A DNA stretch of 38,687 nt from Pseudomonadota bacterium (GTDB lineage Bacteria; Myxococcota_A; UBA9042; GCA-2863065): NCBI GenBank assembly GCA_005776725.1, contig SXOO01000234.1, positions 1 to 38,687 of the forward strand. The letters run 5' to 3'. Positions 34,956 through 38,687 of the stretch are shown piece after piece (the first letter of the stretch is position 1; every line of letters begins with the position of its first letter). Made by a program: the position numbers and the translations under genes. Under the pieces are notes generated by a model. That model was not told where the DNA came from. It made no database searches and saw only the letters and a program-made list of their open reading frames with translations.

Positions 34956-35028
34956 GGTGTGCTCCTTGTCATGACGTGATTGGGTGCGAGCTCGTCAGCG
35001 CGCCGACTGGCAGCGCTGGCGAACTCGC

Positions 35029-35048
35029 CTTCCGGACCGCTGCGGAAG
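35029..35048 (-). terminator. Small hairpin between flgD and flgE
   Basis: CTTCCG (35029-35034) and CGGAAG (35043-35048) pair perfectly with an 8-base loop, 41 bp after the flgD stop. It could attenuate transcription into flgE or be an mRNA stabilising structure. The short stem keeps confidence low. Confidence 0.3.
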
Positions 35049-35088
35049 ACCCTCGGGAGGGCCGCCTCCGCCGTGGAATCCGGAGAGA

Positions 35089-35757
35089 TCATTCCGGGGT
35101 TTCCTGGATCTCGGACACATCGCCCATGGCGACGCGCCGGCCAGACCCGAGCACCAGCTCGGGGATCCCCATCGAGGTGAAGTGGACGGCAGTCACGCGC
35201 TCGAGGACCGCGGTGGTGGCCGAGATCGGGTTGCCGTCGGCGTCGCGCGCGTCCACCTCGAACGAGTACTTACCCTTCGGCGCGGGCGTCACGTTCCCTT
35301 CGGCATCATGGAGATTGCCGTCCCAGGTCACGCTGTTGTCCCCCTCCTCGCCGGTGGTCGTGAGGGTCTCGACCGTGTTGCCGGACTCGTCCTTGATCGC
35401 GACGGTGACCGTCTTGGCCTCGCCGCCCAGGTCGAAGTGGAGCGTGGTCGGGGCGCCGTCGTACGAGAAGTCGTTGCCCGTGCTGCGCACCGTCTTGCCG
35501 ATGAGGCTCGAGGCCATGGTCGCGTTCGTCGACATCGAGGCCATGGCCACGTTGCCGAGGCCGTCCTCGATGTTCACGAGCCGCTCCAGGCTGGTGAACT
35601 GCGCGAGCTGCGCCACGAACTCCGTCCCGTCCTGAGGGTTCAGCGGGTCTTGGGCCTTTAGCTGGGTGACGAGCAGCTTTAGGAAGTCCTCCTTGCCGAG
35701 GTCCTTCTCCTTGGCGCTGCTGGCGCCGCCTAACGAGCCTTGAACGGCCGAGATCAT
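35089..35757 (-). CDS. flgD: Flagellar hook-capping protein FlgD
   Basis: A 222-aa scaffold that caps the growing hook and is discarded on completion. The N-terminal GKEDFLKLLVTQLKAQDPLNP, DGTEFVAQLAQFTSLE and MSTNATMASSLIGKTV are diagnostic of FlgD. The middle carries an Ig/FlgD-type beta domain (about 85-175) with DESGNTVETL, WDGNLHDAEGN and GKYSFEVDARDADG. The C-terminus, about 195-222, is a short beta pair with VLGSGRRVAMGDVSEI. ATG 35757 overlaps the fliK stop as ATGA, consistent with translation from one flagellar transcript. Confidence 0.95.
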   Translation of the reverse strand: MISAVQGSLGGASSAKEKDLGKEDFLKLLVTQLKAQDPLNPQDGTEFVAQLAQFTSLERLVNIEDGLGNVAMASMSTNATMASSLIGKTVRSTGNDFSYDGAPTTLHFDLGGEAKTVTVAIKDESGNTVETLTTTGEEGDNSVTWDGNLHDAEGNVTPAPKGKYSFEVDARDADGNPISATTAVLERVTAVHFTSMGIPELVLGSGRRVAMGDVSEIQETPE

Positions 35758-37301
35758 GCGGTCCCCCTGAACGCGCCGTTGGGCGCGGTGTGGGTCGAGA
35801 AGGCGCTCGCCGGGTGTCGGCGCGCGTGATGGTGGCTGCGCAGCGACTCGAGGATCGCTGCGTGGTCCTGGTGCTCGGCCGGCTGTCGCTGCTGCTCCGG
35901 CTGCTTGTCGAAGGAAGCCGTCGACTGCTCTCCGCGAACGGCCACTCGCGTCTCCGCGTAGCCACGATCGGCCAGGCGAGACTCGAGCGCGCCGCGCGCT
36001 TCCTGTAGCGCACGGATCGCCTCGGGGTGGGTCGCCTCGAGCGTGACCTCGAGTCGCCCGTCGCTCTGCTGCTGAACCTGGACGCGGACGCTCCCCAGCT
36101 CACCCAGCTCCACCTTCAGATCGCGGCCGAGCCGACCCTCGCGGACGTAGAGGGCCTCGATCTCATGGCCGAGGCTCGCAACCTGCTCGGGCGAGAGTCG
36201 CGGCGCCTCGGGGACAGTGGGCTGCGACTCGCCCACGGAGCGGGACTCGAGCGTGGCAGGCGCGACGAAGGCAGCCTCTCCGCCACCCCCATTGGTGCCG
36301 TGCTCGCTCTGCGCCTGGTGCTCGCTGCTCGAAGAAGCGGCTGCCGGCGCGGCCTTGGAAGCGCTCGAGCTCGCCGCCTCGACGGGCGGAGCCGCCTCGG
36401 ACCGGGAGTCGGTACCCGCCTCGGGTGTGGCGAGGCGCACAGTCGCCTCCGCGGCGCCGGCGCGCGCCACGAGGTGGTCCGAGACGCTGCGCACTGCCTC
36501 GGTCACCGCCTCGTGCGCGGACTCCACGGGCGTTGTGGCCGGCGCTCCTGCGTTCCGCGTACCCGGCAGCAGCTCGTGCGCGGCCCGCGACGGGAAGGGG
36601 CGAGCGGTCTCGTTGCGCCCCTGGAGCTCAGTGGCCTCGGCGCCCGGTCCGCGTGTGAGCGGGCGGTCGAAGGCGACGTCGGCAGGGCGCTGGTCGGCAG
36701 CTCGGGCGTCGGCTCCGTCGAGTCGGTCGCTGACCGGGCTCTGGTCAGCAAGGCCTCGCGGCGACATCGGGCGCTGCCCTTTCTGAGCCTCCGGAGACTC
36801 GCGGGCGGAGTCGGCGGTGGGGCTCAGCTCGAAGGGGCGGGCACCGCGGTTGGGGTCCTCGCCCGGCGTGTCGGCTCCCGCCAGCCCCTCGGCCCCCCGG
36901 CCAGCGCGCTGAGCACCCTTCACGCCCGTGCGCCGGGCTTCGTCGGTGCCCCACGGCGTGGAACCGCCGGCGGCGAGCCGGGTGGTCTCCGCGTCGGACC
37001 CGGCGACCCGAGCCCCGCGCACGGTGAGCGCTCGGCCGTCGACGGCGTGTCCCGTCCGAGCGCCCAAGAGGCCGGAGGCAGGACCAGCACCCTGTGCTTC
37101 GTGCCGGAGGTTGAGCAGCGCCGTTGGCGCCTCTCGGGCCGTGGGATCGGCGGCCTCGATACGGGCCCGCTGCCGAGCCTCGACCCGCCGGCCTTTGCCG
37201 CGGCTTCGCCCGAGCGCCGCGCCGAAGCCGGCTGCCGGGGCATCGGACTCGATCAGCTCACGGGCCTGCGCCGCCCGTGCATCTGCGGAGACGGGCCTCA
37301 T
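35754..37301 (-). CDS. fliK: Flagellar hook-length control protein FliK
   Basis: A 515-aa protein with a long, disordered N-terminal part (1-380), rich in Ala, Glu, Arg, Ser and Pro, and a compact C-terminal domain at about 390-480. The C-terminal domain contains LKVELGELGSVRVQVQQQS and LEVTLEATHPEAIRALQ, followed by LESRLADRGYAETRVAVRG. This is the Flg_hook (FliK C-terminal) pattern that switches export specificity when the hook reaches its length. The N-terminal part acts as the ruler and is poorly conserved, as expected. ATG 37301 overlaps the upstream MotE-like stop by 4 bp, and its stop overlaps flgD. Confidence 0.88.
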   Translation of the reverse strand: MRPVSADARAAQARELIESDAPAAGFGAALGRSRGKGRRVEARQRARIEAADPTAREAPTALLNLRHEAQGAGPASGLLGARTGHAVDGRALTVRGARVAGSDAETTRLAAGGSTPWGTDEARRTGVKGAQRAGRGAEGLAGADTPGEDPNRGARPFELSPTADSARESPEAQKGQRPMSPRGLADQSPVSDRLDGADARAADQRPADVAFDRPLTRGPGAEATELQGRNETARPFPSRAAHELLPGTRNAGAPATTPVESAHEAVTEAVRSVSDHLVARAGAAEATVRLATPEAGTDSRSEAAPPVEAASSSASKAAPAAASSSSEHQAQSEHGTNGGGGEAAFVAPATLESRSVGESQPTVPEAPRLSPEQVASLGHEIEALYVREGRLGRDLKVELGELGSVRVQVQQQSDGRLEVTLEATHPEAIRALQEARGALESRLADRGYAETRVAVRGEQSTASFDKQPEQQRQPAEHQDHAAILESLRSHHHARRHPASAFSTHTAPNGAFRGTA

Positions 37302-38215
37302 GGCGCGCCCTTCACGAGGCGCTGGGTCAGCGCGGCCGAGCGATCCGGGCGCATCGAAGCCAGGATCTTCGCGGACGCGCGGTCGCCGAGGGAGGCGAGC
37401 ACTTCAAGCGCCGTGGCGTCCGGCTGCTCCGCGATGAGCCGCGCCGCGTCGTCCGCGCGCATCTTCTTCAGGATTCGCGAGAGCTGAGCCACTCGCCCTG
37501 CCTCGGCCACCTGGTCCCGCGCGGCTCTTGCGGCCTTCTCCGTGGCCTTCTGCGCTGCGATCCGATCGGCTGTGTCGCCGCTGGTCCGCTCCGCGTCGCG
37601 CGCAGCCGCGGTACGGCCGCTCGCTTCGGCTGCCCGGAACCGCTGATCGGCGTCGCGGGCCCGGCGGGACTCGGTCGCGCGGGCCGATGCTTCGTCCTTG
37701 GCTGCCCCGCACTCCACGAGCGCCGCCTGCGCGCGGTCGAGGCCGCGCTGCCGCTCGAGCGTCAGCAGGCTGCCGCACGCGGCTTCCAGGTGCGACTCGA
37801 ACTCAACCGCCGAAGCGCGCCACGCGCTCCGGAGCGCCGCGAGCTTGTCGAGCTCGACGGCGACGAGACTGGCCTGTGTGTCGACAAGCAGGGCCCGCGC
37901 CGCCAGCTCCGCCTCGCGGCGATCCAGCTCGGCGAGGCGCCCGCGCAGCTGGTTGATGCGGATGGTCTCCGCCGCCGTGAGCGGAGGCGCAGGCTCCATC
38001 GCCACCCGGACCGGCGTGGGCGCCTCTGCTTCGGCTTGTTGCGGCGACTTCGGTTCGTCATCACCCGGCCGCCCGGTCTGCGTCTCGGGGGAGTATTTCA
38101 GCGCCCCAGGGCCGACCATCTGTGCCCCGCCGTCGCCTCGGGCGAGGGTGGCCCCTCCGAGCGCCGCCGTGAGCACCAGCGCCGAGGTGGCGCGGGGTGG
38201 GAGTCGCAGGGTCAT
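37298..38215 (-). CDS. MotE-like coiled-coil flagellar protein in the fliJ position
   Basis: A 305-aa exported or membrane-anchored protein. It has a hydrophobic N-terminus (residues 9-27, ALVLTAALGGATLARG), a Pro-rich linker to about 75, and a long charged coiled coil (about 82-240). A C-terminal helical domain follows: LSRILKKMRADDAARLI, PDATALEVLASL and ASAKILASMRPD. This closing part resembles the MgtE-N-like domain of MotE chaperones of the flagellar stator. The gene sits between fliI and fliK, the place usually held by fliJ, which is a small coiled-coil protein without a signal. ATG 38215 overlaps the fliI stop as ATGA, choosing it over the frame's earlier start. FliJ function or a FliJ-MotE hybrid is possible. 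Confidence 0.7.
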   Translation of the reverse strand: MTLRLPPRATSALVLTAALGGATLARGDGGAQMVGPGALKYSPETQTGRPGDDEPKSPQQAEAEAPTPVRVAMEPAPPLTAAETIRINQLRGRLAELDRREAELAARALLVDTQASLVAVELDKLAALRSAWRASAVEFESHLEAACGSLLTLERQRGLDRAQAALVECGAAKDEASARATESRRARDADQRFRAAEASGRTAAARDAERTSGDTADRIAAQKATEKAARAARDQVAEAGRVAQLSRILKKMRADDAARLIAEQPDATALEVLASLGDRASAKILASMRPDRSAALTQRLVKGAP

Positions 38216-38687
38216 TGCGTCACCTCTCGTGCGAGCGCGTGGAGGGTCGTCAGGGTCTGTGTGATGGCCACGGGTGCGGCGCCTCCAGCGCTCTGTCGAA
38301 GCCACGCCTCGACCTTCGGCCAGTGGGTCAGCGCTCGATCGAAGCGGGGCACGGCGCCGCGCTGATACGCGCCGATTGCGGCGAGCTCCTCCACTTCACG
38401 GTGGTCGGCCAGCATCGCGCGCAGGGTCTGCGCCGAGGCGCGGTGTGAGTCGTCGACGACGCCCAACATCACGCGGCTGACGCTCTTCAGGACGTCGACC
38501 GCCGGGAAGTGACCGCGATCTGCGAGGGTCCGCGAGAGCACGATGTGCCCGTCCGTGGTGGCCTTCACCGCGTCGCCGATCGGGTCGCCGAGGTCGTCGC
38601 CTTCCAGCAGCGAGGTGTAGAAGCCCGTGATGGAGCCCCCGGTGCTCGCGAGGCCAGGCCCGGCGCGCTCGAGGAGGCGCGGGATAA
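38212..38687 (-). CDS. fliI: Flagellar export ATPase FliI, C-terminal part (partial)
   Basis: The frame is open to the right edge of the window. It reads RLLERAGPGL, GSITGFYTSLLEGDDLGDPI, GDAVKATTDGHIVLSRTLAD and FPAVDVLKSVSRVM, followed by the C-terminal helical domain. This is the end of the Walker-type ATPase domain of FliI, a relative of the F1 beta subunit that energises flagellar type III export. About 158 residues are present of roughly 440. The stop overlaps the next gene as ATGA, and the flagellar block continues beyond the window. Confidence 0.92.
   Translation of the reverse strand, partial: IPRLLERAGPGLASTGGSITGFYTSLLEGDDLGDPIGDAVKATTDGHIVLSRTLADRGHFPAVDVLKSVSRVMLGVVDDSHRASAQTLRAMLADHREVEELAAIGAYQRGAVPRFDRALTHWPKVEAWLRQSAGGAAPVAITQTLTTLHALAREVTQ

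Noticed and set aside
36027..37487. Plus-strand 486-codon frame over fliK
   Set aside because: Antisense shadow. The minus-strand frame has the FliK C-terminal domain and 4-bp overlaps with both neighbours.

Overview
The window is high-GC DNA, most likely from a Myxococcota (former Deltaproteobacteria) relative that has a flagellum. The evidence is the density of secreted lipoproteins and modular surface proteins (EGF, RCC1, collagen-like, Dicty-type Cys repeats, Gly-rich beta-helix), C-terminal hydrophobic/arginine anchors of MYXO-CTERM type, an HMG-CoA synthase, and a flagellar hook/export operon. The assignment is an inference from gene content; there is no rRNA or marker gene to fix it. 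I saw no tRNA, rRNA, CRISPR array, intact insertion sequence or replication origin.

Layout. 1-1095: 3' end of a VIT/VWA-type protein, then a decayed IS110-like transposase tail. 1096-3731: HMG-CoA synthase (-) diverging from a CapA-family metallophosphatase (+). 3757-9367: a three-gene minus-strand operon with 4-bp overlaps, encoding a zincin-like lipoprotein with a DGAS repeat tail, a Cys-rich/beta-helix/Gly-rich lipoprotein, and a TMTC-like GT-C membrane glycosyltransferase. 9721-16470: one 2249-aa surface protein alternating RCC1 and EGF blocks. 16552-18019: a Cys-rich CTDC-like gene missing its 5' end, fused at a sharp junction to the last ~65 codons of an ahpF gene on the other strand. 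18206-23058: a small outer-membrane-type protein, then a coupled pair of lipoproteins (DUF4838-like and ThuA/GATase-like). 23069-26663: a collagen-like protein, a DUF3052-like protein and an M15-type peptidase. 26887-30139: a Cpx-like cassette (Spy/CpxP-like repressor, OmpR-type regulator, sensor kinase) downstream of a PAP2 phosphatase. 30273-31994: a lipoprotein carrying a cytochrome c motif and a copper type II monooxygenase core. 32094-33619: hemE with a coupled unknown gene. 33693-38687: flgE, flgD, fliK, a MotE-like gene and the 3' end of fliI, all on the minus strand and mostly overlapping by 4 bp.

How the genes work together. Most of the window encodes the cell surface: lipoproteins, anchored modular proteins, a glycosyltransferase that could decorate the Ser-rich repeats made from the same operon, and an envelope-stress type regulatory system. 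The flagellar genes form one hook-assembly and export block. The housekeeping genes (mvaS, hemE) are dispersed among these. Two places show past rearrangement: the ahpF/Cys-rich junction, and a ~54-bp direct repeat that brackets the giant RCC1/EGF gene.
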